In this document: one piece after another, positions 41,484-50,571 of the stretch
Numbering within the stretch: the stretch's first letter is position 1
How the letters are laid out: each line of letters opens with the position of its first letter
Assembly: GCA_023408075.1 (NCBI GenBank)
Contig: JAEYKW010000033.1
Span: 1 to 64,000, forward strand
Source of the DNA: Bacillota bacterium
GTDB lineage: Bacteria > Bacillota > Clostridia > Christensenellales > SZUA-584
Length of the DNA stretch: 64,000 nucleotides
Direction: 5' to 3'
The notes under the pieces: model-generated
The model's database searches: none
What the model was told of the DNA's origin: nothing
Seen by the model: only the letters and a program-made list of their open reading frames with translations
Position numbers and translations under genes: made by a program

Positions 41484-41810
41484 ATGATAATGGTGAGAGC
41501 GATTGTGAGGCCCGAAAAGGTGGGCATAGTGATGTCGGAGCTGATGGCGGCCGGGTTTCCGGCGGTGACCAAGCTCGATGTGTTCGGACGCGGCAAGCAA
41601 AGAGGCATCGTGATCGGCGATGTTCAATACGATGAGATCCCCAAAGAAATGCTGCTGCTCGTCATCAAGGACGAGGATAAGGACGACGTGGTCAAGGTGG
41701 TCATGCGCACCGCGCGCACGGGAGAAAAAGGCAACTACGGTGACGGACGTATTTTCATCAGTCCCGTGCTCGACGCCTATACCATCAGCACAGGCAAGCA
41801 GGGCCTGTAA
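41484..41810 (+). CDS. nifI1: PII-family nitrogen regulator NifI1
   Basis: With NifI2 this PII-like protein switches off nitrogenase by direct binding to NifDK when 2-oxoglutarate is low, as known from methanogens. The 108-aa protein has the PII core MIMVRAIVRPEKVGIV, a shortened T-loop region around KLDVFGRGKQRGIVIG, and the B-loop TGEKGNYGDGRIFI. It lies between nifH and nifD, the diagnostic location. AAAGGAG precedes the ATG. Confidence 0.93.
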   Translation: MIMVRAIVRPEKVGIVMSELMAAGFPAVTKLDVFGRGKQRGIVIGDVQYDEIPKEMLLLVIKDEDKDDVVKVVMRTARTGEKGNYGDGRIFISPVLDAYTISTGKQGL

Positions 41811-41820
41811 GGAGGGCGCT

Positions 41821-42195
41821 ATGAAAGAAGTGATGGCGATCATCCGGACAAACAAGGTCAACGCGACGAAGGAAGCGCTCGGAAACGCCGGATTTCCGTC
41901 CTTCATGTGCCGCAAGTGCATGGGCCGCGGCAAAAAGTGCCTCGATCCGTCGCTGCTGCAATATGTGATGGAAGCGGGCGAGCTGCCTGTATCGAATGTG
42001 GGCGAATCGCTGACGGAGGGGGCTCGGCTCATATCCAAACGGTTTTTCACGCTGATCATTGAGGACGAACAGGTGGAGCTTGCCGTTAAGACGATCATCG
42101 GCGCGAACCAGACGGGCAACCCGGGCGACGGCAGGATATTTGTGCTGCCCGTGCTCGAAACCTACAAGGTGCGCACCGGAGAGAACATTCTTTAA
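41821..42195 (+). CDS. nifI2: PII-family nitrogen regulator NifI2
   Basis: This is the partner of NifI1. The 124-aa protein has KEVMAIIRTNKVNATKEAL at the start, a longer T-loop with a Cys-rich CRKCMGRGKKC, and the B-loop QTGNPGDGRIFVLP. Start 42195-side length and the GGAGG upstream of 41821 fix the ATG; the longer open frame upstream overlaps nifI1. It is spaced 10 bases from nifI1 and 15 from nifD, so the three should be cotranslated in balance. Confidence 0.93.
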   Translation: MKEVMAIIRTNKVNATKEALGNAGFPSFMCRKCMGRGKKCLDPSLLQYVMEAGELPVSNVGESLTEGARLISKRFFTLIIEDEQVELAVKTIIGANQTGNPGDGRIFVLPVLETYKVRTGENIL

Positions 42196-42210
42196 AAGAG
42201 GTGATTATCA

Positions 42211-43809
42211 ATGAATGAACGGGAACGCGTTCTCGATCAATACGGCGCCAGGGTGTATAAGAACCGCAAGGAACATATCATCATGGTGGACGAAGCGAAC
42301 AAGGAACAGCAGATTACGGCCAATACGCGCACGCTGCCCGGCATCATGACCAACCGAGGCTGCTGCTATGCGGGCTGCAAGGGCGTGGTCTTAGGGCCGA
42401 TCAAAGATGCGCTGACACTCACACACGGCCCCATCGGCTGCGGCTTTTACTCATGGGGCACGCGGCGCAACAAGGCCAGAACGGAAAACGGAGAAAGCTT
42501 CATACAGTACTGCTTTTCCACCGACATGCAGGAGCCGGACATCGTGTTCGGCGGAGAGAAAAAGCTGAGAGCCGCGATTGACGAGGCGATGGAACTGTTT
42601 CGCCCCAAAGCGATATTTATCTGCTCGACATGCCCCGTCGGCCTCATCGGCGACGATATCAATGCGATAGCGGCGGAAGCGGAAAAGAAATACGGCATCA
42701 CGTGCATGGCGTTCAGCTGCGAGGGGTATAAGGGCGTGAGTCAGAGCGGCGGCCATCATATCGCGAACAACGGCCTCATGCGCCGCGTGATCGGCTCGGG
42801 CGAAGCGCCGGAAAGCCAGAAATACAGGGTTAACATACTTGGCGAGTACAACATTGGCGGCGACGGCTGGGAAACCGAGCGGATTTTGAAGCGCATCGGT
42901 TACGAGGTGGTTGCGGTGCTGACGGGCGACGGCAGCGTTGAGCAGCTTTCAATCGCGCACACGGCGGATGTGAACCTCGTGATGTGCCACCGGTCGATCA
43001 ACTATATTGCCGAAATGATGAACACAAAGTATGGCACGAACTGGATCAAGGTCAACTTCATCGGCATTGAGGCGACGATTCAGTCGCTGCGGGATATGGC
43101 GGAATTCTTCGGAGACGAAGCGCTGGCCGCCCGCACCGAAGAGGTGATTGCGGACGAACTCGCCGAGATCGCGCAGGCGCGCGTTTACTTCCGCTCGAAG
43201 CTCGAAGGCAAAACGGCGGCGCTGTTTGTGGGCGGCTCGCGCGCGCATCATTATCAGAAGCTGCTTGAAGACTTCGGCGTGACCACGGTGCTCGCGGGCT
43301 ACGAGTTCGCACACCGCGACGACTACGAAGGCCGCGAGGTGATTCCCGATATCAAGGAGGATGCCGACAGCAAGAACATCGAGAGCATCGTTGTGGAGCC
43401 CGATGAGCAGAAGTTTCGCGCTTACTTGAGCAAGGAACGCTACAACATGGTTAAGAACCAAATACCGCTCGAAAACTATAGCGGCATGATCAGGGACATG
43501 AAGACGGGCAGCGTCGTGGTGGATGATTTAAACCACTTTGAAACGGAAGAGTTCATCCGCCTGTTAAAGCCAGATTTCTTCTTCTCGGGCATAAAAGACA
43601 AATATATGCTGCAAAAGGCGGGCGTCGTCTCCAAACAGCTGCATTCTTACGATTACAGCGGCCCGTATTCGGGCTTCAGCGGCGCAATCAACTTCGCGCG
43701 TGACATCACAATGGGGTATTATACGCCCGCGTGGCAGTATGTGGTGCCGCCGTGGAAAAACCAATCGACACTGCAGGCCGCATTGGCCGGAGGTGAAACT
43801 GATGCTTAA
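42211..43809 (+). CDS. nifD: Nitrogenase molybdenum-iron protein alpha chain NifD
   Basis: NifD carries FeMo-co, the N2-reducing centre. In this 532-aa chain the P-cluster ligands are Cys51 (RGCCYAG), Cys77 (GPIGCG) and Cys141 (STCPVG). FeMo-co ligands are Cys259 (VMCHRS) and His478 (LHSYDYSGP); Gln178 and His182 (VSQSGGHH) match residues important in the Mo enzyme. CHRSINYI rather than CARSAEYI indicates a Mo, not V or Fe-only, protein. An insertion of about 50 residues (375-430) is shared with Clostridium pasteurianum NifD. GAGGTG lies upstream; it overlaps nifK by 8 bases. Confidence 0.97.
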   Translation: MNERERVLDQYGARVYKNRKEHIIMVDEANKEQQITANTRTLPGIMTNRGCCYAGCKGVVLGPIKDALTLTHGPIGCGFYSWGTRRNKARTENGESFIQYCFSTDMQEPDIVFGGEKKLRAAIDEAMELFRPKAIFICSTCPVGLIGDDINAIAAEAEKKYGITCMAFSCEGYKGVSQSGGHHIANNGLMRRVIGSGEAPESQKYRVNILGEYNIGGDGWETERILKRIGYEVVAVLTGDGSVEQLSIAHTADVNLVMCHRSINYIAEMMNTKYGTNWIKVNFIGIEATIQSLRDMAEFFGDEALAARTEEVIADELAEIAQARVYFRSKLEGKTAALFVGGSRAHHYQKLLEDFGVTTVLAGYEFAHRDDYEGREVIPDIKEDADSKNIESIVVEPDEQKFRAYLSKERYNMVKNQIPLENYSGMIRDMKTGSVVVDDLNHFETEEFIRLLKPDFFFSGIKDKYMLQKAGVVSKQLHSYDYSGPYSGFSGAINFARDITMGYYTPAWQYVVPPWKNQSTLQAALAGGETDA

Positions 43810-45166
43810 TTTAACGCCCAAACAGATTGCGGACCGCAAAGCGCTGCGGATCAACCCGTGCAAGACCTGCCAGCCGGTGGGCGCGCTGTACTGCGCGCTC
43901 GGCGTGCACAAGTGCATGCCGCACAGCCACGGCTCTCAGGGCTGCGTATCGTACCATCGCACGTTTTTGTCGCGGCATTTCAAGGAGCCCGCGATTGCCT
44001 CCACAAGCTCGTTCACGGAAGGCGCGTCGGTGTTCGGCGGCGGCAGCAATCTTAGGACAGCCGCAAAGAATGTATTCGAAATCTACGATCCCGACATCAT
44101 CGCCGTGCACACCACGTGCCTCAGCGAAACGATCGGCGACGACGTGGGCAGCTATATCGCGGATATGGATATCCCCGCAGATAAGCTCGTGGTCCATACG
44201 AACACACCGAGCTATGTCGGGTCTCACGTCACGGGCTTTTTCAACATGATGTGCGGCTTCATCAATTACCTCGCGCGCCATACGGGCCGCAATAACGGCA
44301 AGGTCGCGATATTCCCGGGGTTCCTGAATCCCGGCGATTTGCGGGAAATGAAGCGCATTGCGGACATGATGCAGACCTCGTATATTATGTTTCCCGATCA
44401 GAGCGGCGTGATGGATGCGCCGATGACGGGGCGGTACGAGATGTATCCCTCGGGCGGCACGACGATTGACGAAATTGCGGCGCTCGGCGACTGCGACAAG
44501 GTGCTTGCGCTCGGCAAGCTCACATCGCTCGAACCGGCCAATGTGCTCAAAAGAAAGTGCAAGGTGCCGTATGAACTGATGCCGCTGCCGATAGGCATTG
44601 AAGGCACGGATAAATACGTGATGGAGCTTTCCGCACTCGCGCAGACAGAGGTGCCTGCGGCGATTGAGGAGGAACGCGGGCAGCTCATCGACGTGATGCT
44701 GGATGCGCATTTTTACTACCACGGCAAAACAGTCGCGGTATTCGGGGACCCGGATACGGTGCTCGGGCTCACGCAGCTTGTGCTTGAGATGGGCATGATA
44801 CCCAAATACGTGATCACAGGCACGCCGGGCGAAGCGTTTGAAAGAATGACCGGTGAGATTTTCAGGAAGTTCGATGTGACGGATTGCGTCGCAAAAGCCA
44901 ACGCCGACCTGTTTGAGCTGCACCAGTGGATAAAGAACGAGCCTGTTGATCTGCTGATTGGCTCGAGCTACGGCAAACAGATCGCCAAGGCGGAGAACAT
45001 ACCGTTTGTGCGCGCGGGATTCCCCGTGCTCGACAGGTACGCGCATTCGTATTTCCCGATCACAGGATACAGGGGCGCGCTGCGGCTTGTGGAGCAGATT
45101 ACCAACGCGCTGCTCGACCAGCGCGATAGGGAGTGCGCGGACGAAGACGCGGACGTTGTGATGTAA
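43802..45166 (+). CDS. nifK: Nitrogenase molybdenum-iron protein beta chain NifK
   Basis: NifK shares the P-cluster with NifD. The 454-aa chain has P-cluster ligands Cys23 (TCQPVGA), Cys48 (SQGCVSYHR) and Cys106 (TTCLSET), and Ser141 in the YVGSHVTGF segment that can also ligate the oxidised cluster. It lacks the roughly 50 N-terminal residues of proteobacterial NifK, as in C. pasteurianum, complementing the NifD insertion. The start at 43802, inside the nifD end, follows GGAGGTG. A terminator lies between it and nifE. Confidence 0.97.
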   Translation: MLNLTPKQIADRKALRINPCKTCQPVGALYCALGVHKCMPHSHGSQGCVSYHRTFLSRHFKEPAIASTSSFTEGASVFGGGSNLRTAAKNVFEIYDPDIIAVHTTCLSETIGDDVGSYIADMDIPADKLVVHTNTPSYVGSHVTGFFNMMCGFINYLARHTGRNNGKVAIFPGFLNPGDLREMKRIADMMQTSYIMFPDQSGVMDAPMTGRYEMYPSGGTTIDEIAALGDCDKVLALGKLTSLEPANVLKRKCKVPYELMPLPIGIEGTDKYVMELSALAQTEVPAAIEEERGQLIDVMLDAHFYYHGKTVAVFGDPDTVLGLTQLVLEMGMIPKYVITGTPGEAFERMTGEIFRKFDVTDCVAKANADLFELHQWIKNEPVDLLIGSSYGKQIAKAENIPFVRAGFPVLDRYAHSYFPITGYRGALRLVEQITNALLDQRDRECADEDADVVM

Positions 45167-45222
45167 ATAAGAATACGTTCCACCAAAGCTCCGGCGCGTA
45201 CGGCGTTAGCGGAGCGGTACAA

Positions 45223-45271
45223 AGCGGGCTGCAGTGCTGCACAAAGCGGATGATGCAGTCTGCTTTTTTTT
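45223..45271 (+). terminator. Terminator between nifK and nifE
   Basis: An 11-bp stem, AGCGGGCTGCA with TGCAGTCTGCT (two G-T pairs, 20-nt loop), is followed by seven further T residues. It lies 57 bases after the nifK stop and 21 bases before nifE. I see no strong promoter between it and nifE, so it probably acts as a partial terminator. Confidence 0.7.
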
Positions 45272-45292
45272 CAAGGAAAAGGGGGACTCATA

Positions 45293-46657
45293 ATGAACGA
45301 ACCGGTCATACTCGACGAACGAAAGCGTTTTATACAAGTGGGAGGCAAAAGCGGCGCGGCACTCAGCTGCGACAGCGACAGCCTCTCGGGCGCTGTGAGC
45401 CAGCGCGCCTGCGTGTACTGCGGTGCGCGCGTGGTTTTAAATCCGATCACGGACGCGTTTCATATCGTGCACGGCCCGATCGGCTGCGCGAGCTATACAT
45501 GGGATATCCGCGGCAGCCTTTCGAGCGGCAGCGAGCTTTACAGAAACAGCTTTTCCACGGACTTAAGCGAGCAGGATGTGGTGTTCGGCGGGGAGAAAAA
45601 GCTGACCGCCGCGCTTGATGAGATCGTGAAGAAACATGCGCCCAAGCTCATATTCGTCTACGCGACCTGCATCGTCGGTGTGATCGGGGACGATGTGGAA
45701 GCTGTCTGCCGCGACGCGGAAAGAAAATACGGCATCCGTGTGATACCCGTCAAATCGCCCGGGTTTTCGGGCAACAAATCGTACGGCTACAAAATGGCCT
45801 GCAACGCGATCATGGAGCTCATCACGCCGCATGTCACGAATGTCACGAAGCGCGGCGTGAACATACTCGGCGATTTCAACCTCGCGGGCGAAATGTGGAT
45901 CATCAAGAACTACCTCAATGAGATCGGCATTGATGTGAAGGCGACGGTCACGGGCGACGCAAGCTATGAGACGCTTAAAACAGCGCCGACAGCCGCGCTC
46001 AACATCGTGCAGTGCGCGGGCTCCATGACGTATCTTGCGAAGCGCATGGAGGAGGAGATGGGCATACCGTTCATCAAGGTCAGCTTCTTTGGCGTGGAGG
46101 ATACCTCGGCGTCGCTGATACGCGTGGCCGAGGCGGTGGGCACACAGGCGAATATTGACAGAGCGCGGCTGCTCGCACGGCGCGAGGAGCAGCGGCTCAA
46201 GGGCTTTCTCGATGAGTATATGCCGAAGCTCGCGGGCAAAAAGGCGGCGATATACGTGGGCGGCGGCTTCAAGGCGATATCGCTGATCCGCCAGTTCAAC
46301 GCGCTCGGCATCAAAACTGTCGTGGTGGGTACGCAGACGGGCAAGCCCGAGGATTATGAAGTGATCGCGCAGCTTGTGGACCCGGATACGGTGATACTCG
46401 ACGACGCGAACCCGGCCGAGCTTGAAACGTTCATGAAGCAAAAGGGCGCCGACATACTCGTGGGCGGCGTGAAGGAACGCCCGCTTGCCTATAAGCTCGG
46501 CATCGCGTTCTGTGACCACAACCATGAAAGAAAGCACGCGCTCGCGGGCTATGAGGGCGTGGTCAACTTCACGCGCGAGATCAATCTCTCGCTGAACAGC
46601 CCCGTCTGGCAGGCGCTCAAAGCGCCGTTCCCGTGCGGAAAGGCGGCGGCGTTATGA
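45293..46657 (+). CDS. nifE: Nitrogenase cofactor scaffold NifE
   Basis: NifE with NifN forms the scaffold where the NifB product matures to FeMo-co. The 454-aa protein is NifD-like: RACVYCGARVVLNPI, HGPIGCASYTWDIRGS, YATCIVGVIGDD and VQCAGSMTYL. Near the C-terminus it has the NifE-specific CDHNHERKHALAGYEG, replacing the NifD cofactor His region. GGGGG lies upstream of the ATG. Its stop overlaps the nifN-B start (ATGA). Confidence 0.95.
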   Translation: MNEPVILDERKRFIQVGGKSGAALSCDSDSLSGAVSQRACVYCGARVVLNPITDAFHIVHGPIGCASYTWDIRGSLSSGSELYRNSFSTDLSEQDVVFGGEKKLTAALDEIVKKHAPKLIFVYATCIVGVIGDDVEAVCRDAERKYGIRVIPVKSPGFSGNKSYGYKMACNAIMELITPHVTNVTKRGVNILGDFNLAGEMWIIKNYLNEIGIDVKATVTGDASYETLKTAPTAALNIVQCAGSMTYLAKRMEEEMGIPFIKVSFFGVEDTSASLIRVAEAVGTQANIDRARLLARREEQRLKGFLDEYMPKLAGKKAAIYVGGGFKAISLIRQFNALGIKTVVVGTQTGKPEDYEVIAQLVDPDTVILDDANPAELETFMKQKGADILVGGVKERPLAYKLGIAFCDHNHERKHALAGYEGVVNFTREINLSLNSPVWQALKAPFPCGKAAAL

Positions 46658-49326
46658 GCATGAACCTTGTGAATTTGAACGTCAATCCGTGCAAAATGTG
46701 CATGCCGATGGGCAGCGTGAGCGCGTTTTACGGCATACGCAAATGCATGACGCTGCTGCACGGCTCTCAGGGGTGCAGCACGTACATACGCCGCCATATG
46801 GCCACGCATTACAATGAACCCGTGGATATCGCGTCGTCGTCGCTGACGGAACAGGGCACCGTGTTCGGTGGGGAAGAGAACCTCATCAAAGGGCTCAAAA
46901 ACCTCATTGCGCTCTACAACCCCGAGGTGATCGGCGTTGCGACCACATGCCTTGCCGAAACGATCGGCGAGGATATCCCGCGCATCATACGCGATTTTTA
47001 CGCCGCGAATCCGGACTGCCGCGTGAAGATCATCCCCGTCTCGTCGGCAGGCTATGGCGGCACACAGTACGAAGGGTTCTTTGCGGCGCTGCGGGCCATC
47101 GTGTCGGGCGTTGAGATGAAGCCCGAAAAGAACAGCAAGGTCAACGTGATCACCGGCATGCTGAGCCCGGCGGATACGCGGTATTTAAAAGCGCTGTTCA
47201 AGCAAATGGGGCTCGATGTGATACTGCTGCCCGATCTGTCGGAGAACCTCGACGGCGTGTACAGGCCGGAATACAACCGGCTGCCGGAGGGCGGCACCTC
47301 GCTCGAAGACATAGCGCTGATGGCGGGCGCGAGAATGACGATTGAACTGTCGGCATTTGTGAGCGACGGCTATTCACCCGCGAAATACCTTTTTGACACT
47401 TACGGCGTGCCGTATGTGCGCTGCGCGCTGCCGGTGGGCCTGAAAGATACCGATGCGCTGATTGCGGCGCTCTGCGAAGCGGGCGGTACCGTGACGGAAG
47501 ACTTAATGAAACAGCGCGGGCGGTTTCTTGACGCGATGGTGGATTCGCACAAATACAACGCGGAAGGACGCGCCGTAATATACGGCGAGCCTGATTTTGT
47601 GTACGCGGCTGCGCGCCTGTGCACCGAGAACGGGCTCACACCCGTGGTGACGGCGACCGGCGCGAAATGCGAATCACTCAAATCAAAGCTTGAACAGGAC
47701 ATCAAAGAGACGGCAGACAGGTTCTTCGTGAACCGCTTTGAAATACTTGACGACTGTGATTTTGACAGAATTGACGACCTCGCCGGTGAACTGAATGCGA
47801 CGGTCATGATCGGCAATTCGGACGGGCGGCGCATCGCACACAAGCGCGGCATCCCGCTGATACGGTGCGCGTTTCCCGTGCACGATGCGGTGGGCGGACA
47901 GCGCATGCGCATGCTCGGTTATGAAGGCGCGCTCACGCTGCTTGACAGCGTGACGAACGCGCTGCTGCTGCGCAAGGAAGAAGGCTTCCGGGATGCGCTC
48001 TACGACAAGTACTACAAAGGGCCGGAGAAGGCCGTCGGCGATGGGCCGAAAACTGCGGACATCAAAAAAACAATCGCTGAAAAAACAGCGAGCCATCCGT
48101 GCTTCAACGGCTGCGGCGGCAGCTTCGCGCGCATCCATCTGCCCGTGGCGCGCGGCTGCAACATACAGTGCAACTATTGCGTGCGCAAGTTCGACTGCCC
48201 CAATGAGAGCCGCCCCGGCGTGACCACGCAGGTATTAACGCCCGCCGAAGCGCTGGACAGATACCTTGAGGTGAAAGCCAGAATGCCGAACCTCACGGTG
48301 GTGGGCATCGCGGGGCCGGGCGACGCGCTTGAGGATTTCGAAAAGACAAGCAAAACCCTGCAGATGATACGCATGGCCGATCCGGATGTGACGTTCTGTC
48401 TTTCGACGAACGGACTTATGCTGCCGCAGTATGCAAACGACATCGTCGCCTTGGGTGTGTCGCATGTGACGGTGACGGTAAACGCCGTGGATGCGGGTAT
48501 CGCGAGCCGTATATACAAACATGTGCGGTATATGGGCGAAACGTACACGGGCGAAACGGCGGCGGCGATACTGATGGCGAACCAGCTTGCGGGCATCAAA
48601 ATGCTTGCCGACAAAGGCATCGTTGTGAAGGTCAACATTGTGATGCTCAAGGGCATCAATGAGAATCATATCCCCGCCGTTGTCAAAAAGGTTAAATCGC
48701 TCGGCGCGGCGATGACCAACATCATGCAGCTGATACCCGTGAAGGGCAGCGCGTTTGAAGCTATGCCGCTCGTCAGCCGGAAAGAGATCATGGCGATGCG
48801 CGAGCTTTGCGGCGAAACGCTCGAGCAGATGATGCACTGCCGCCAGTGCCGCGCCGATGCCGTGGGCACGCTCGATAACGACGAATCGGCAAGCCTTGGC
48901 GGCTGCAAAGGATGCGAAAGCAAACCGGTGAAGAAGAACGTCTTAAAAACGGAGCCCATACGTGTGGCAGTCTCGTCGCACGGCGGTGTGCTCGTGGACC
49001 AGCACTTCGGGCAGGCGAGCGACTTTTACATCTATGAATATCTGGACGGGGGCGTGAAGTTTAAGGAACGGCGCAGCGTGGGCAAATACTGCGACGGCAC
49101 ATCCGAATGCGACGGCAAGGGCGGCGGCAAGCCAATGAAGATGGAGCAGATTCTCGACGCCATAGCAGACTGTGCGTGCGTGGTGACGATGCGCATCGGC
49201 GAAGCGCCGCGCCTCAAGCTCGCCGAGAAGGGCATCGCCGTGCTGACGAGCTATGGGCGTATTGAAGATGCCGTGGAGGAAGCGGCGGGACAATGCGAAG
49301 AGAATAAACTGAAAGGAATCATATAG
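46654..49326 (+). CDS. nifN-B: NifN-NifB fusion protein
   Basis: This 890-aa protein joins two FeMo-co assembly activities. Residues 1 to about 450 are NifN (NPCKMCMPMGS, HGSQGCSTYIRR, TTCLAETIGED). From about 480 it is NifB: HPCFNGCGG, radical-SAM cysteines 502, 506 and 509 (GCNIQCNYC), KFDCPNESRPGV. A C-terminal NifX/NafY-like domain starts about 769 (VAVSSHGGVLVDQHFGQ). The NifN-B fusion is known in C. pasteurianum. Start: ATG overlapping the nifE stop by 4 bases; an earlier GTG is possible. NifB makes the carbide-containing precursor and NifN receives it, so the fusion may channel it. Confidence 0.95.
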   Translation: MSMNLVNLNVNPCKMCMPMGSVSAFYGIRKCMTLLHGSQGCSTYIRRHMATHYNEPVDIASSSLTEQGTVFGGEENLIKGLKNLIALYNPEVIGVATTCLAETIGEDIPRIIRDFYAANPDCRVKIIPVSSAGYGGTQYEGFFAALRAIVSGVEMKPEKNSKVNVITGMLSPADTRYLKALFKQMGLDVILLPDLSENLDGVYRPEYNRLPEGGTSLEDIALMAGARMTIELSAFVSDGYSPAKYLFDTYGVPYVRCALPVGLKDTDALIAALCEAGGTVTEDLMKQRGRFLDAMVDSHKYNAEGRAVIYGEPDFVYAAARLCTENGLTPVVTATGAKCESLKSKLEQDIKETADRFFVNRFEILDDCDFDRIDDLAGELNATVMIGNSDGRRIAHKRGIPLIRCAFPVHDAVGGQRMRMLGYEGALTLLDSVTNALLLRKEEGFRDALYDKYYKGPEKAVGDGPKTADIKKTIAEKTASHPCFNGCGGSFARIHLPVARGCNIQCNYCVRKFDCPNESRPGVTTQVLTPAEALDRYLEVKARMPNLTVVGIAGPGDALEDFEKTSKTLQMIRMADPDVTFCLSTNGLMLPQYANDIVALGVSHVTVTVNAVDAGIASRIYKHVRYMGETYTGETAAAILMANQLAGIKMLADKGIVVKVNIVMLKGINENHIPAVVKKVKSLGAAMTNIMQLIPVKGSAFEAMPLVSRKEIMAMRELCGETLEQMMHCRQCRADAVGTLDNDESASLGGCKGCESKPVKKNVLKTEPIRVAVSSHGGVLVDQHFGQASDFYIYEYLDGGVKFKERRSVGKYCDGTSECDGKGGGKPMKMEQILDAIADCACVVTMRIGEAPRLKLAEKGIAVLTSYGRIEDAVEEAAGQCEENKLKGII

Positions 49327-49328
49327 CC

Positions 49329-49637
49329 ATGATCAAACCGAAATACCACGTATTTGTGTGCACAAGCTGCCGCGTGAACGGCACGCAGAAAGGGTTTTGC
49401 TACTCCAAGGGCAGTGTCGACCTCGTGCAGCGCTTTATGGAAGAGATCGACGAACGCGAGCTGTCGGCCGAGGTGATGGTGACCAACACGGGCTGCTTCG
49501 GCATTTGCGACAAAGGGCCGGTCGTGGTGGTCTATCCCGAGGGCACATGGTACGGCAATGTGACGGAGGATGATGTGCCGCGCATCTGCGAGGAGCACCT
49601 CGAAAACGGCAGCAAGGTGGATGACCTGATTATTTAA
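49329..49637 (+). CDS. Thioredoxin-like [2Fe-2S] ferredoxin
   Basis: The 102-aa protein has the same length as the C. pasteurianum [2Fe-2S] ferredoxin known to interact with the MoFe protein. Ligand cysteines C11, C24, C56 and C60 are all at the same positions, and YPEGTWYGNVT near the C-terminus is nearly identical. It therefore probably serves nitrogenase or its assembly. It begins 2 bases after the nifN-B stop and is followed by nifV-omega after 10 bases. Confidence 0.93.
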   Translation: MIKPKYHVFVCTSCRVNGTQKGFCYSKGSVDLVQRFMEEIDERELSAEVMVTNTGCFGICDKGPVVVVYPEGTWYGNVTEDDVPRICEEHLENGSKVDDLII

Positions 49638-49647
49638 GGAGAATAGA

Positions 49648-50571
49648 ATGCCTGTCATCACAGATGTGACGCTGTGCACAATTTCATACGGGCAAAAGCA
49701 GGTTCGTGAAGTCCGCGCGCTCTATACGGCGTTGCTTGAACTCGGCGTGACATTTATTCAGTTGCCTTTAAGTACCGTTTCTTTTATCGGAAACGGCCTT
49801 GTCCGCGAGCGAACCATTCTGGTCGTACCGGCGGATGATGAGGCGCCGGATGGTTTTGCAGGATATGTCTGTGAGAAGCCCGTAGAGAAAGGACATTCGA
49901 TCTGCGAGATGCGGATGGTTGATGAAATGCCGGTATGGGCGGATGAGGTGCGGGTGACGGCGAACGCGTCGTTGTTTATGCGGGATTATCATGCCGAGTT
50001 CAGCGGACTTTTGACGAAACCGAACGTGACCTTCTGTGCCAAAGATGCCGGGCAGGCCGGTACGGCGCTCACAGCAGAGTGGCTGCTCTCGGGCGGCGAG
50101 AGAACTGTATTGAGCTTCCTCGGTTTGGGCGGGTACGCGCCGCTCGAGCAGGTGCTCGCTGCGCTGTTCGCGGCGGGCTGCCGTGATTTTAACATGTCGG
50201 CGCTTAGCGCCATAGCGGATGCATGGGAGACGCTGGCGCAGCAACGCATTCCCAATTATTGCCCCGTTGTAGGGCGGCGCATTTTCGATGTGGAATCAGG
50301 CACGCACGTGGACGGAGTTTTAAAGAACAACCGGTGTTATGAGCCGTTTGCCCCCGAAGACGTGGGGGCCCAAAGGCACATTGCCATTGGCAAGCATTCG
50401 GGCAAAGCGGCGCTTGCATACAAACTCAAAGAGCTCGGCATCGTGCATAGCTGCAATCTTGACCGGCTTTTGGAGCTTGTGCGGGAATCAAGCATGGAAA
50501 AAGGCCGCAGCCTCAGTGACGGCGAATTCGCGGCGCTGGCTGAGCGTGCGGGAGGGGAAGACGCGGCATGA
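49648..50571 (+). CDS. nifV-omega: Homocitrate synthase omega subunit (split NifV)
   Basis: NifV makes homocitrate, the organic ligand of FeMo-co. In C. pasteurianum it is split into omega and alpha polypeptides, and this 307-aa protein corresponds to omega. It has a degenerate TIM-barrel-like N-terminus without the catalytic DTTLRDGEQ, and a C-terminal AIGKHSGKAALAYKLKELG, the linker/lid motif of the isopropylmalate/homocitrate synthase family. AAGGAG lies upstream. Its stop overlaps the alpha start (ATGA), so the two are coupled. Confidence 0.85.
   Translation: MPVITDVTLCTISYGQKQVREVRALYTALLELGVTFIQLPLSTVSFIGNGLVRERTILVVPADDEAPDGFAGYVCEKPVEKGHSICEMRMVDEMPVWADEVRVTANASLFMRDYHAEFSGLLTKPNVTFCAKDAGQAGTALTAEWLLSGGERTVLSFLGLGGYAPLEQVLAALFAAGCRDFNMSALSAIADAWETLAQQRIPNYCPVVGRRIFDVESGTHVDGVLKNNRCYEPFAPEDVGAQRHIAIGKHSGKAALAYKLKELGIVHSCNLDRLLELVRESSMEKGRSLSDGEFAALAERAGGEDAA

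Noticed and set aside
43811..45046. 411-codon minus-strand frame opposite nifK
   Set aside because: Fully antisense to nifK, His/Arg-rich, no family resemblance.
42211..45166. Fe-only or vanadium nitrogenase, suggested by the nearby AnfO gene
   Set aside because: NifD has Mo-type residues around the cofactor Cys and Gln178/His182, NifK and NifE/NifN-B are of nif type, and no delta subunit gene is present.
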